Shown piece after piece: positions 48,992 to 58,145 of a DNA stretch of 60,945 nt; positions within the stretch are counted from its first letter, which is position 1, and each line of letters begins with the position of its first letter. The stretch comes from CALACW01 sp963627915 (GTDB lineage: Bacteria > Bacillota > Clostridia > Oscillospirales > Acutalibacteraceae). The notes under the pieces were generated by a model that made no database searches, was not told the DNA's origin, and saw only the letters and a program-made list of their open reading frames with translations. The stretch spans positions 1 through 60,945 of the forward strand of contig CAVGCY010000049.1 in the NCBI GenBank assembly GCA_963627915.1, read 5' to 3'. The position numbers and the translations under genes were made by a program.

Positions 48992-50235
48992 AAGACAATG
49001 AAGAAAAAATCAACGACGAAAACAAAATAACGGACGAAAACGGGAAGAAAGAATCCGAAACGCCCGTTTCAACCGAGGATTTCGGCGAAGCTGAAAAAGA
49101 GAACGAAGCGGAAAAGAAGGACAAATCAAAAAATAAAAACGATTCAAAGGATATTTCCGACAAGGCGGCCGGACTGCCCGAAATGGTTTATCTCGACCCC
49201 GGTTCTTCGGAAAGGATTAACGCGGATGAGATAGCCTCCGATCCCGTTTTTAAGAAAAATTCGGACAGAGCCGAAAAAATAATGAATGACCATAAGGAGA
49301 AAATGGAAAAACAGAAGAATACGCTTATATTTTCCGTTCTCGTAGGTTTGAGTGCCGTTATGATTATCATTTCCGTCGTTCATCTTTTTGTTGCAAGGCG
49401 TTCGGGCGAAATTAACATTGAAAAACAGAACGACGCTAAAATCGCAAGCTATTCCTTCACCAGCGCGTTCGGCGATACGGTAAAAACAAAATCCGCCGAT
49501 TATCCCGAAGGAATCATGGATAAGTTTAAACAGATTTACGCTCAGAACAACGATTTTTACGGATGGATTAATATTCCGAATACGAGCATAGACATGCCCG
49601 CTTATCAGGGAGAAACGAACGATACGTATTTCAGGCACGATAACTACGGTCAGTATTACAGACGCGGTATGGCTTTTGTCGATGAATACTGTCAGGACGA
49701 TCTCGGAAGCAAAAATACGGTTATACACGCTCATAACTACGGCGACGGACTTTTGTTCGACGATCTTCATAATTATATGGATCTCGATTTTTATAAGGAG
49801 AATCCGGTTATCAATTTCTCTACAAGATATAAGGATTATAAATTTAAGGTTATCGGCTGTTTTGTAACAAACGGCAGCAGCGAAGGAGATAACGGATATC
49901 TTTTCTATTACGTAGAGCCGAATATGTCGGATCAGTGTCTGCTTGATTTTGTTGACGAGGTTGAACAGAGAAGCTTTATTAAGACCGGCGTGGATGTTGA
50001 AGGAACGGATAAGCTCCTGACGCTTTCCACGTGTACGTATTACTTTGACAGAAACGGAGCTCTCCAGGACGCAAGATGCGCCGTTGTCGCAAGACTTGTC
50101 CGCGACGGAGAGAGCGAAGCTGTCGATACTTCAAAAGCGGAAAAGAATGAAAATCCCCGCATGCCTCAGCTTTATTACGACGTGTTCGGAGGAACGAATC
50201 CGTACAAGAACGCTTCCAAATGGGAGGCATATTGA
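48988..50235 (+). CDS. srtB: Class B sortase 1
   Basis: This 415-residue protein has an acidic/basic low-complexity N-terminus (about 1-55), one transmembrane helix (about 108-130) and an extracellular sortase domain. Catalytic residues appear in VIHAHNYG (His), TLSTCTYYF (Cys) and CAVVARLVRDGE (Arg). The family joins surface proteins to peptidoglycan or pilin; in ruminococci it can anchor scaffoldins. A conserved-looking tail ends TNPYKNASKWEAY. It is co-translated with pncC and followed by a second sortase 14 bp later. No LPXTG-like substrate was found in the window. Confidence 0.9.
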   Translation: MKDNEEKINDENKITDENGKKESETPVSTEDFGEAEKENEAEKKDKSKNKNDSKDISDKAAGLPEMVYLDPGSSERINADEIASDPVFKKNSDRAEKIMNDHKEKMEKQKNTLIFSVLVGLSAVMIIISVVHLFVARRSGEINIEKQNDAKIASYSFTSAFGDTVKTKSADYPEGIMDKFKQIYAQNNDFYGWINIPNTSIDMPAYQGETNDTYFRHDNYGQYYRRGMAFVDEYCQDDLGSKNTVIHAHNYGDGLLFDDLHNYMDLDFYKENPVINFSTRYKDYKFKVIGCFVTNGSSEGDNGYLFYYVEPNMSDQCLLDFVDEVEQRSFIKTGVDVEGTDKLLTLSTCTYYFDRNGALQDARCAVVARLVRDGESEAVDTSKAEKNENPRMPQLYYDVFGGTNPYKNASKWEAY

Positions 50236-50249
50236 TTTAGGAGAGATAG

Positions 50250-52382
50250 GTGAGAAAAATGCCTGATACGAAAAACGGAAAGGACTTTGTTTCGGATAAC
50301 GAAACCCGGGAGTTTGATTTGAAGAATCTTACGGACAAATATTCCGTTTCATCCGACGTTGATTTGTCGGGCGTCGAAACGCTTTTCAGAGAGATTTACG
50401 GTAAAATAGCGGAAAATGAAAAATTTGAAAATACGCAGAGCGAAAAAAAAGAATCTGCGGATGAAAAAAATATAGACGATATTGTAAACGAATTTGAAAA
50501 GACAATGCCGAAAACCGGCAGACCGAAACACAATCCGAAGGTTATCTATTCCGAGGAAAACTCTGTTTCGGATGAAAAAAAGCCCGTTGTACTTAAAAAG
50601 AATGCAGAACCCCGCGTTTCTTCCGCCGCGGAGAAAAGAGAATTTTCCCGTCCTGCCGCCGGTATTCCGATAGGCAGAAAGAAAAATTCGTCAAGCCGTG
50701 TGATTTTCTCCGCAGATGCGGAAAAATCAAAAACCGAAGAAAAAAAAGAAGAAATTAAGAACGACGGCGGCGCGCAGAGCAATTTAAAATCCTCTGCGGA
50801 CGCCGCGGTAATTCCAAAAAAGAATATTGTCGATAAAACCGTATCGGATAAAGCGGAAACGGCAGATGGGATCGATTATAAAAAGAATGGCGGAACTTCT
50901 GTCCCCGAGGCAAAGACACGGAAGGGAAAAACCGGCCGTCATACGTCCGACAGCGACGACTTCGCCGACGCGCTGAAAGGCGTTGAGCCGGAAAACGGCA
51001 ATGACGTTTTATCGTTCTCCGATTCGCCTCCAAAGAAAAAAAATACGGATAAGCCCGCGCCCGAAAAGACTGCGGCGGACAATTCAACCGCGGCGGACAA
51101 TTCAAAAGTTGAAAAAAAAGAGGCGGACAATTCAAAAGCCGAGAAAAACATGGCGGATAAAACGAAGAACGGACAAAATCTGTCGGACAAAACGAAGTCG
51201 GGAAAAGATTCCGAATCCGTAAAAGCCGATTCAAAAAACGACGGCGGTAATTCCGCTGACAAATTTTTTGACGATGTTGACGAGGTTGAAATCGAATCTC
51301 TCGGCACGTCCGAAAATAATATTTTTACCGAGGACGATATGCTTCTTTACGAAAAAGAGCGGAATAAAGCCTTGGGTAAGAGGGATTTCAAGGGTTCGTT
51401 CAAACGTTTTGTCAAAGCCGTCATTCCTCAGAAGGGCGACGCGCCCGGTGAAATTTTCAGAAAGATAATACTTATTGTTTCCGCTCTGACGATTCTTGTC
51501 TGCGCGGTATGGTTCGGCAATTATTATTTTCAGCATTTAAATGAAAAGGATCAGCTTAAAAAGCTCGGCGAGGAGGTAACAACCGACCCGGACGCGGATC
51601 TTGCCGCACAGTGGGCGAAAATTAAAGCGGAATTTCCCGATGTGGATTTCCCCGACGGGATGAATATCAAATATGCTCGGGCCTACGCCGTAAATCAGGA
51701 TATGGTCGGCAAGCTCAAGATATCGGGAACCGCTATAGATATTCCGATAGTTCAGTGCAAGGACGATACGTCCGATTATCAGTATTATCTTAAGCATTCG
51801 TTCCAGAAAAAGGACAGCAAGTACGGCACGCCGTTTATGAGCGCGGAGTGCGATCCGTTTAATCTGGGAGATACTACCGTAATTCACGGACACAACATGT
51901 ATGACAATCTTATGTTTGCGGATCTTGAAAAATATTATAAGCTTGACGGCTACAAGGAGTCTCCGACAATCCAGTACAACACGCTGTTTGACGATTATCA
52001 ATGGAAAATATTTGCCATAATAATTACAAACGGTTCGGCTTCGGGCGATAACGGATATGTTTTCGATTTTACCGTGCCGAGCTTCGGAAGCAAGCAGAAC
52101 AAAGCGGATTTCATAGACGGATTGCTTGAGAGAAGCATATACAATATTGACGTCGACGTAAATGCGGACGATAAGCTTCTCATTTTAAATACATGCTGCT
52201 ATGTATTCAACGGCGCGCATCTCGGAGTTGCCGCGAGACTGGTAAGAGACGGCGAAAGCCCGGATGTTGACGTTTCAAAGGCGACGGAGAACGAGGACGC
52301 GAGATATCCTCAGGCATGGTATGACGCTAAGAATAAAACGAATCCCTACGCGGACGCATACAGATGGCATCAGACGGGCTGA
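50250..52382 (+). CDS. srtB: Class B sortase 2 with long charged N-terminal extension
   Basis: This 710-residue protein begins with about 380 low-complexity residues rich in Lys, Glu, Asp and Ser (for example KAEKNMADKTKNGQN). A transmembrane helix (about 405-427) and a class B sortase domain follow: VIHGHNMYDNLMF (His), LLILNTCCYVF (Cys) and GVAARLVRDGE (Arg). The extension precedes the membrane helix, so it should be cytoplasmic, an unusual feature. The tail TNPYADAYRWHQTG parallels sortase 1, suggesting tandem duplication. The GTG at 50250 has the best-spaced site (AGGAG, 6 bp); ATG 50259 is an alternative. Confidence 0.88.
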   Translation: MRKMPDTKNGKDFVSDNETREFDLKNLTDKYSVSSDVDLSGVETLFREIYGKIAENEKFENTQSEKKESADEKNIDDIVNEFEKTMPKTGRPKHNPKVIYSEENSVSDEKKPVVLKKNAEPRVSSAAEKREFSRPAAGIPIGRKKNSSSRVIFSADAEKSKTEEKKEEIKNDGGAQSNLKSSADAAVIPKKNIVDKTVSDKAETADGIDYKKNGGTSVPEAKTRKGKTGRHTSDSDDFADALKGVEPENGNDVLSFSDSPPKKKNTDKPAPEKTAADNSTAADNSKVEKKEADNSKAEKNMADKTKNGQNLSDKTKSGKDSESVKADSKNDGGNSADKFFDDVDEVEIESLGTSENNIFTEDDMLLYEKERNKALGKRDFKGSFKRFVKAVIPQKGDAPGEIFRKIILIVSALTILVCAVWFGNYYFQHLNEKDQLKKLGEEVTTDPDADLAAQWAKIKAEFPDVDFPDGMNIKYARAYAVNQDMVGKLKISGTAIDIPIVQCKDDTSDYQYYLKHSFQKKDSKYGTPFMSAECDPFNLGDTTVIHGHNMYDNLMFADLEKYYKLDGYKESPTIQYNTLFDDYQWKIFAIIITNGSASGDNGYVFDFTVPSFGSKQNKADFIDGLLERSIYNIDVDVNADDKLLILNTCCYVFNGAHLGVAARLVRDGESPDVDVSKATENEDARYPQAWYDAKNKTNPYADAYRWHQTG

Positions 52383-52419
52383 TATACGATTCGTTTTTAT
52401 CAAGGAGAAAAGATTAGCA

Positions 52420-53538
52420 ATGAAAATAGATATAGTTTCTTTTTCGGATACGGGACTTGAAAGCTATCCGGACATTACGTCGGTGCTGCTTAATTCCCTT
52501 ATGACCGTTTCGGGCGAGAGCATAGCGATTCCGAAGTCGTATAAAAGCGTAAAAGAGGGACTTCCGGCTATCGCATCGGCGGTTAAGGAGTGTGACGCGC
52601 TTTTTATCCTTACGTCTCTTGACAAGTATCACGAGACAAAGAGGGATATCTGCCGGGCGTTTCATTTTAAAGTCGAAAATAACGCCGATATCCGCATGAG
52701 ACTTTCGTCACAGCCCGACGCACGAATGCTTGACGTTCATTCGCTTATGCCCGTCGGTGCGCTTGCGCTGCCGCTGAGCGACGGATTATTTTCATCGTTT
52801 GTGATACGTTCGAAAAAGCAGAGTATATTCTTTATGCCAATATGCCGTGACAGGACGTTTCTTGTCATGAAAATTCACGTCTTTCCGTATCTCGAGCAGT
52901 TTTACAACTGCAAATGCACGAGCTTTTCGGATTTTGAAACGGATTATGCCGGAGTGGTTTTCAGAAATGCCGCGGCGGACAGCGATATTAAAATTGCAAT
53001 TTCCAATACGGGTGTATTAAAATATATTAAAAAACACAGAATATGCGACGATATAATTTGTCAGTATACGGATTCCGTTCCGTATGTGCATGAAAATGAT
53101 ATACGCGATTTTTCCGACTATACGAGAATGAAGGCTGAAGGCGCAGCGGAGTTTCTCGAATACCCGTTCGGCGCGGCTCTTGTTGAGGACAACGACAGCG
53201 TGAGCGGGGATTACAGGGTGTATATATCCGTTGTTAACGAGACGGAATCCGCCGTCAAATGCGTTTCATCTCTTCCGGACGAAACATACGACGATTTTAT
53301 ACACACAGTCATGTCGGAATTTTTGATAATGATGTCGCAGATGATTTCGGCTTCGGACGCAAGACGCGAGTGTCCCGCCGCCGATGAATATGCGTCAGAC
53401 GGTGAAGATCCCGAGCTTCGCTCGGTGATAAAAGGATGGAAGCCGTATCTTTACGCTTTGCTTGCCGCGGCGGCGTGCGGACTTACATATTACGCGGCAA
53501 AGCTTGCGGAGAACGGTACGTTTTTCTTTGGACTGTGA
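52420..53538 (+). CDS. Degenerate CinA-N/MoCF-like protein with C-terminal membrane anchor
   Basis: This 372-residue protein starts at ATG 52420 behind CAAGGAG; longer in-frame starts run into the sortase gene. Its layout follows the N-terminal MoCF domain of CinA: MKIDIVSFSDTGLESYP (start strand), KECDALFILTSLDKYHETKR where CinA has the GGLGPTxDD loop, and HSLMPVGALALPL followed by SIFFMPICRDRTFLVMKI where CinA has its LPNPxGxAPG and LPGVP motifs. Key Gly/Asp residues are lost, so catalysis is unlikely. A single transmembrane helix lies near the C-terminus (about 345-363). Similarity is my reading, not a search result. Confidence 0.5.
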   Translation: MKIDIVSFSDTGLESYPDITSVLLNSLMTVSGESIAIPKSYKSVKEGLPAIASAVKECDALFILTSLDKYHETKRDICRAFHFKVENNADIRMRLSSQPDARMLDVHSLMPVGALALPLSDGLFSSFVIRSKKQSIFFMPICRDRTFLVMKIHVFPYLEQFYNCKCTSFSDFETDYAGVVFRNAAADSDIKIAISNTGVLKYIKKHRICDDIICQYTDSVPYVHENDIRDFSDYTRMKAEGAAEFLEYPFGAALVEDNDSVSGDYRVYISVVNETESAVKCVSSLPDETYDDFIHTVMSEFLIMMSQMISASDARRECPAADEYASDGEDPELRSVIKGWKPYLYALLAAAACGLTYYAAKLAENGTFFFGL

Positions 53539-53544
53539 TTTCTT

Positions 53545-54849
53545 ATGTTCAGATTAAAAAACAGAATTGCGGTTTTTGTAATTACGGCGTTTATAAGCTT
53601 CTGTGCCGTAACGATGAATCTGCACGAGGATATTTTCTGCGTAAGAGGAGATCCCGATTCGGATTTCAGCGTGACGGCCGACGATGTTGCTCTGATTCTA
53701 AAATACGCGGCAGGGCTTGACAGACCTGGTTCTTTGAGCGTTAAGATGTCAGCCGACGTAAACGACGACGGAAAAATTACGACTAAGGACGCAATGTATG
53801 CAAATTTTGCTTCACTCGGATTGATATCGTTAAGCGATCCCGATTCGCTTGAATCCTACGGTATTACGGTTGTAAAGGAAACGGTAACGCCCGATTCCGA
53901 AAAATCCGGCACTGCGTCCGATCAGGTTCGGATTATTACCGACGCGTCGGTAGGCGGGATAGGTGCAAAATATACGGATAATCAGAAAATCTATCTCTAT
54001 CCGGATTTAAGTCAGCTTCTTGATATCAGGGACACGTTCATAATCGTTACATACGGTTACGGTCACTGTCTTGGAATGAGCCAGTACGGAGCGGTCGGAA
54101 TGGCGCGGGACGGATTTAATTATATTCAGATATTACAGCATTACTATTATAATGTTCAGATTGCGTACGAGCAGCCGAGAGCAACCGTTTCATTAAAGGG
54201 GACGCAGGTCGATACGGTGGAAATGCTGTCGAGAATTGTTCAGCAGGAGATTGCGGGACTTACCCGCAGCAATGACGAGCTTGACGCAAACGCGCTGAAG
54301 GCTCAGGCTGTCGCCGCGTATACGAATATGAAATACTCGGACTACAGAGTGCAGGGATGTACATATGTTTCATCTTTTTCACGCTGTACGGATGATGTCG
54401 TAAATGCGGTCAAGGAGGTTGTCGGTCAGTTTATAATGTATGACGGCGCTCCGATATACGCTTATTACGGTGCGATGTCGGCGGGCATTACCGCGACGAC
54501 TCAGGCGGTTTGGGGAACTTCGGGACAGCCTTACATAGCGAATGTCCCGTCCTACTGGGACTGTAATTATTCTTCATATGTAGGCGTAAAAACGGTTACT
54601 CCCGCTCAGATGAAAAATTACATAACCTCCTATGACGGTTCGATAAGGCTTTCGGACGATCCCGCAGAATGGCTGAGAATTTTAGCTCATGATGACGCGG
54701 TCAACGAGACGACGGGATATGTTTACTCGATGCAGGTCGGCGACAGGGTGATAGAGTCGGGCGCGGGCATGGTGTTCAGGGACAAAATAATGGATTATTC
54801 CATTAAATCGCCGTGCTTCAACATAATTTACAACGGTCAATTTTATTAA
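53545..54849 (+). CDS. Exported dockerin-SpoIID/LytB-domain protein with permuted motifs
   Basis: The N-terminus of this 434-residue protein is signal-like (FRLKNRIAVFVITAFISF). It then has a dockerin-like pair of calcium loops (DPDSDFSVTADDVALIL and DVNDDGKITTKDAM, about 36-88). The SpoIID/LytB region follows, but the GHCLGMSQYGAVGMARDG segment (about 173-190), normally at the C-terminal end, precedes the LSRIVQQEIAGL and ANALKAQAVAAYTNMKYSD segments (about 230-275). The order looks circularly permuted. SpoIID is a peptidoglycan lytic transglycosylase; activity here is unproven. It starts 6 bp after the preceding gene with a weak ribosome-binding site. Confidence 0.78.
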   Translation: MFRLKNRIAVFVITAFISFCAVTMNLHEDIFCVRGDPDSDFSVTADDVALILKYAAGLDRPGSLSVKMSADVNDDGKITTKDAMYANFASLGLISLSDPDSLESYGITVVKETVTPDSEKSGTASDQVRIITDASVGGIGAKYTDNQKIYLYPDLSQLLDIRDTFIIVTYGYGHCLGMSQYGAVGMARDGFNYIQILQHYYYNVQIAYEQPRATVSLKGTQVDTVEMLSRIVQQEIAGLTRSNDELDANALKAQAVAAYTNMKYSDYRVQGCTYVSSFSRCTDDVVNAVKEVVGQFIMYDGAPIYAYYGAMSAGITATTQAVWGTSGQPYIANVPSYWDCNYSSYVGVKTVTPAQMKNYITSYDGSIRLSDDPAEWLRILAHDDAVNETTGYVYSMQVGDRVIESGAGMVFRDKIMDYSIKSPCFNIIYNGQFY

Positions 54850-54865
54850 AGGATGATGATATAAA

Positions 54866-55882
54866 ATGTCAATTCTTATTACAGGCGGAGCCGGATTTAT
54901 AGGCTCTCATACATGCGTTGAATTTCTTAACGCGGGATACGATATCGTCGTACTCGACAATTATTCAAACAGCAGCCCCAAATCTCTTGACAGAGTATCC
55001 GAGATTACGGGAAAGAGCTTTTCGTTCTATGACTGCGATATAAGAGACAGAGCGGGGCTTGACAAAATATTTGAAAAGGAAAATATTGAGGCGGTTATTC
55101 ATTTCGCGGGGCTTAAGGCTGTCGGCGAAAGTTGCAGAAAACCTCTTGAATATTATGAAAACAACATAGGCGGTACGGTAAATCTTCTTGAATGCATGAG
55201 GGATCACGGATGTAAAAAAATCGTATTCAGCTCCTCGGCAACCGTATACGGCAGCGAGAACAAGTGTCCGTTCAAGGAGGATATGAAGGTTGGCGGTACG
55301 ACAAATCCTTACGGAACGACGAAGCTTTACATAGAAACAATATTAAAGGATCTTTATACGTCGGATAACGAGTGGAGCGTTGTGCTTTTAAGATATTTCA
55401 ATCCCATAGGAGCGCACGAGAGCGGTAAGATAGGCGAAGCTCCCAACGGTATTCCCAATAATCTTATGCCCTATATTTCGCAGGTCGCAATAGGAAAGAG
55501 GGATCATCTCAGCGTATTCGGAAATAATTATCCCACTCCCGACGGAACGGGAGTCAGAGATTATATACATGTAGTGGATCTTGCAATAGGACATCTTAAA
55601 GCGGTTTCCGTTCTCTTTAAGCAGACGGGCGTTGAGATATTTAACCTCGGTACGGGCAAGGGAGTAAGCGTTCTTGAGCTTGTACAGGCATTTGAAAAGG
55701 CTTCGGGCGTTAGGATTCCGTATGAAATAGTTGACCCCAGACCCGGAGATATTGCATACTGCTATGCCGACGCTTCGAAGGCTTTAAAGGTACTCGGATG
55801 GAAGGCCGAGCGTGATATTTATAAAATGTGCGAGGATACGTGGCGCTGGCAGAAAAACAATCCCAACGGCTATGACGATTGA
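54866..55882 (+). CDS. galE: UDP-glucose 4-epimerase
   Basis: This 338-residue short-chain dehydrogenase-type epimerase interconverts UDP-glucose and UDP-galactose. NAD binding is shown by ITGGAGFIGSHTCVEF (about 5-20), the catalytic pair by SSSATVYG and YGTTKLYIE (Tyr-x-x-x-Lys, about 150-154), and substrate binding by the NLMPYISQVA region. It is the usual length. It sits among cell-surface genes, so it may supply UDP-galactose for envelope glycans. Confidence 0.95.
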   Translation: MSILITGGAGFIGSHTCVEFLNAGYDIVVLDNYSNSSPKSLDRVSEITGKSFSFYDCDIRDRAGLDKIFEKENIEAVIHFAGLKAVGESCRKPLEYYENNIGGTVNLLECMRDHGCKKIVFSSSATVYGSENKCPFKEDMKVGGTTNPYGTTKLYIETILKDLYTSDNEWSVVLLRYFNPIGAHESGKIGEAPNGIPNNLMPYISQVAIGKRDHLSVFGNNYPTPDGTGVRDYIHVVDLAIGHLKAVSVLFKQTGVEIFNLGTGKGVSVLELVQAFEKASGVRIPYEIVDPRPGDIAYCYADASKALKVLGWKAERDIYKMCEDTWRWQKNNPNGYDD

Positions 55883-55908
55883 TTGCACGGCAGGGGCGCA
55901 GAGCTTAA

Positions 55909-56676
55909 ATGTTCAGGAATAAATTTATAAAAATCATAATGTCCGCCGTTATATCGGTATCGATGATTGCGGGTGTTAACGCGTTTTATTCGTCCGCTCA
56001 GGGCGAGGATACAAGCTCAGGCTATTCGTATTCGGAAGAGGACGAATTTAATGAAATTGCGTCCGGCATTCTTAATTGCGCTATGTCGGTTACGTTAAAA
56101 GACAGAGCTTCGGGCGTTACCGCTTCATTTGCGGACGCAAGCAAGCTGCCGGACAGCCTGTCGGTTTCGTCGTACAGTATAGTATCCGGCAGCGTATATG
56201 AAAAAATAAAAGCAAAGTATTCCTCCTTCGATCAGTTTGAGGTTTTTGCCGTAGAGCTTTCGGACGCGGGAACGAATTATCCGTTTGATGGTACGGCTGT
56301 TTTCAGTATCCCGATTCCTGACGGCTTTACGAACTCCGAATGCGTGGTTTACAGCGTTTCGCAGACGACGGGAGCGTCATTTAAATGTCTTTCCAAACAG
56401 TCGAATACCGAGGTTTCGTTTATTGCGTACTCCGCCGGTATATACTATATATATAATGATAACGGCGTTCATTTGGGCGACGTGGATTTAAACGGAGAAA
56501 TTACGGCGGGCGACGCACGTCTTATATTAAGATACTGCGCAAGACTCGAAAATCTTACCGAAACGCAGATTTTAAGCAGCGATATAAACGCGGACGGCAA
56601 GGTTAATACGGCTGATTCAAGACTTCTGCTGAGGTATGTTATCGGTCTTGAAATATTAAAATATCTCGGAGGGTAA
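55909..56676 (+). CDS. Secreted dockerin protein of unknown N-terminal function
   Basis: This 255-residue protein has a signal peptide (to about residue 31, FYSSAQG). The middle region (about 45-180) is beta-rich and resembles no catalytic family I recognise; it includes PFDGTAVFSIPIPDGFTNSE and a YYIYNDNG end. A C-terminal type I dockerin follows, with DVDLNGEITAGDARLIL and DINADGKVNTADSRLLL (about 189-250), both calcium loops complete. It is a candidate structural or binding component of a cohesin-based complex. It lies 26 bp after galE and 5 bp before the ceramidase-like gene. Confidence 0.85.
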   Translation: MFRNKFIKIIMSAVISVSMIAGVNAFYSSAQGEDTSSGYSYSEEDEFNEIASGILNCAMSVTLKDRASGVTASFADASKLPDSLSVSSYSIVSGSVYEKIKAKYSSFDQFEVFAVELSDAGTNYPFDGTAVFSIPIPDGFTNSECVVYSVSQTTGASFKCLSKQSNTEVSFIAYSAGIYYIYNDNGVHLGDVDLNGEITAGDARLILRYCARLENLTETQILSSDINADGKVNTADSRLLLRYVIGLEILKYLGG

Positions 56677-56681
56677 TTTGT

Positions 56682-58118
56682 ATGGATATATTTCCAAAGG
56701 CTGTGGACTGTATAAAGTCCGCGGTTCGTATATCCGCAAAAAAGAAGGCGGAAAAGCGACCGCCGCGGCGCATATGCGAATATAAATACGATTACGCGGA
56801 AAGCGTTTCGGATCATTTTACGGCAGGTTTCGGTTGGGCGGAAATGATACCCGAAGAAAAAATACCCGGCAGAAAAAAGTATTATATAGCCGGCTACAGA
56901 ATAAATAATCCCGCCGTCGGAGTTCTCGACGCTCCGAGGGCAAAGGCGTTTTGGGTTGACGATAACACGGGTCGAGGAGCCGTTGTTTTTGCCGCCGTCG
57001 ACTGCGTCGGTCTGTTTTCCTCCGACATAGCGGATATAAAGAACAGCATGTCCGTTTTTCTCAATAACGTAGGGTGCAGAAGCATAAATATATGCTCTAC
57101 TCACACTCATGCGGGAATCGATACCATGGGCATGTGGGGGCCTCTTCCCCGTTCGGGCAGAGATAAAAAATATATTGAAATTGTTAAAAATGCCGTAAGA
57201 CATGCCGTTGAGGACGCTTATTATTCGAGAAAAGACGGTAAAATATATATCGGAAGCGTAAAAGCCGACGAGGGATTTCAAAGAGCGGACAGACCGCCTC
57301 ATGTTTTTTCCGATGTTGTCACGAGGTTTCATTTTGTTCCCGACGACGGAAGCCGAGGCGTGTACATAGTAAATTTTGCTTCTCATCCCGAGGCTCTCGA
57401 GGGCAGGAACTCGATGGTCAGCGCGGATTTTCCGGCGTATGCCGCGAAATATGTTGACGAGCGTCTCGGCGGCGATTTTATGTATTTTTCCGGCGCGATA
57501 GGCGGAATCAGAACGTGGCCGCTTGATGATAATAATGTTATTTCAATGCTGAAAACGGCGCGGAAGCTCGGCGAATACGTATGTTCGATTAAAGATGAAA
57601 AAGAGATTAAAACAAGCATAAATATATTAAAACGCGAATTTTATATCGACGTTGACAATCCCGTGTTTTACGCGGCGGGCAAGACCGGAATTATCCCCAT
57701 GAACGTAGAGTATACGGGTTCGGGGGATTTGAACGTTTCCGTTAAAACGGAGATGACGTATATTTCGTTCGGGGGCGTAAACATGCTTATGCTTCCGTGC
57801 GAGCTGTTCCCGGAGCTTCTTCTGGGAGGTTATTTAAGCAAAGAGGAGTCGTCGATCAACGCTTCTCCCGACATAAATCCCGAACCGCTGTGCGATATAA
57901 TCGGGGATAAAAATCTGCTTGTTTTCGGGCTTGCCAACGATGAAATAGGCTATATACTCGCGCCGAACGATTATTTTCTTTCCGAATCAAATCCGTTTAT
58001 AGATCAGCCGACGGATAAATTCGGCAGGAGGCATTACCCCGAGACTAACTCGGTAGGTCCGAATGCGGCTTATACAATAGCGGATAATTTTAAGGAAATT
58101 GTTAAAATAATAAAGTAA
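56682..58118 (+). CDS. Neutral/alkaline ceramidase N-terminal-domain-like protein
   Basis: This 478-residue protein resembles the N-terminal catalytic domain of neutral ceramidases. It begins GFGWAEMIPEEK, with the zinc-binding STHTHAGIDTMG (about 145-156, two His), NFASHPEAL (about 230-238, His) and the GAIGGIRTW stretch. Bacteria without sphingolipids often carry such domains with unknown amide or ester substrates. There is no signal peptide, unlike secreted ceramidases. CGGAGGG precedes the ATG at 56682. Confidence 0.75.
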   Translation: MDIFPKAVDCIKSAVRISAKKKAEKRPPRRICEYKYDYAESVSDHFTAGFGWAEMIPEEKIPGRKKYYIAGYRINNPAVGVLDAPRAKAFWVDDNTGRGAVVFAAVDCVGLFSSDIADIKNSMSVFLNNVGCRSINICSTHTHAGIDTMGMWGPLPRSGRDKKYIEIVKNAVRHAVEDAYYSRKDGKIYIGSVKADEGFQRADRPPHVFSDVVTRFHFVPDDGSRGVYIVNFASHPEALEGRNSMVSADFPAYAAKYVDERLGGDFMYFSGAIGGIRTWPLDDNNVISMLKTARKLGEYVCSIKDEKEIKTSINILKREFYIDVDNPVFYAAGKTGIIPMNVEYTGSGDLNVSVKTEMTYISFGGVNMLMLPCELFPELLLGGYLSKEESSINASPDINPEPLCDIIGDKNLLVFGLANDEIGYILAPNDYFLSESNPFIDQPTDKFGRRHYPETNSVGPNAAYTIADNFKEIVKIIK

Positions 58119-58145
58119 TAATGAAATGAAAGAGGAGTTGGAAAA

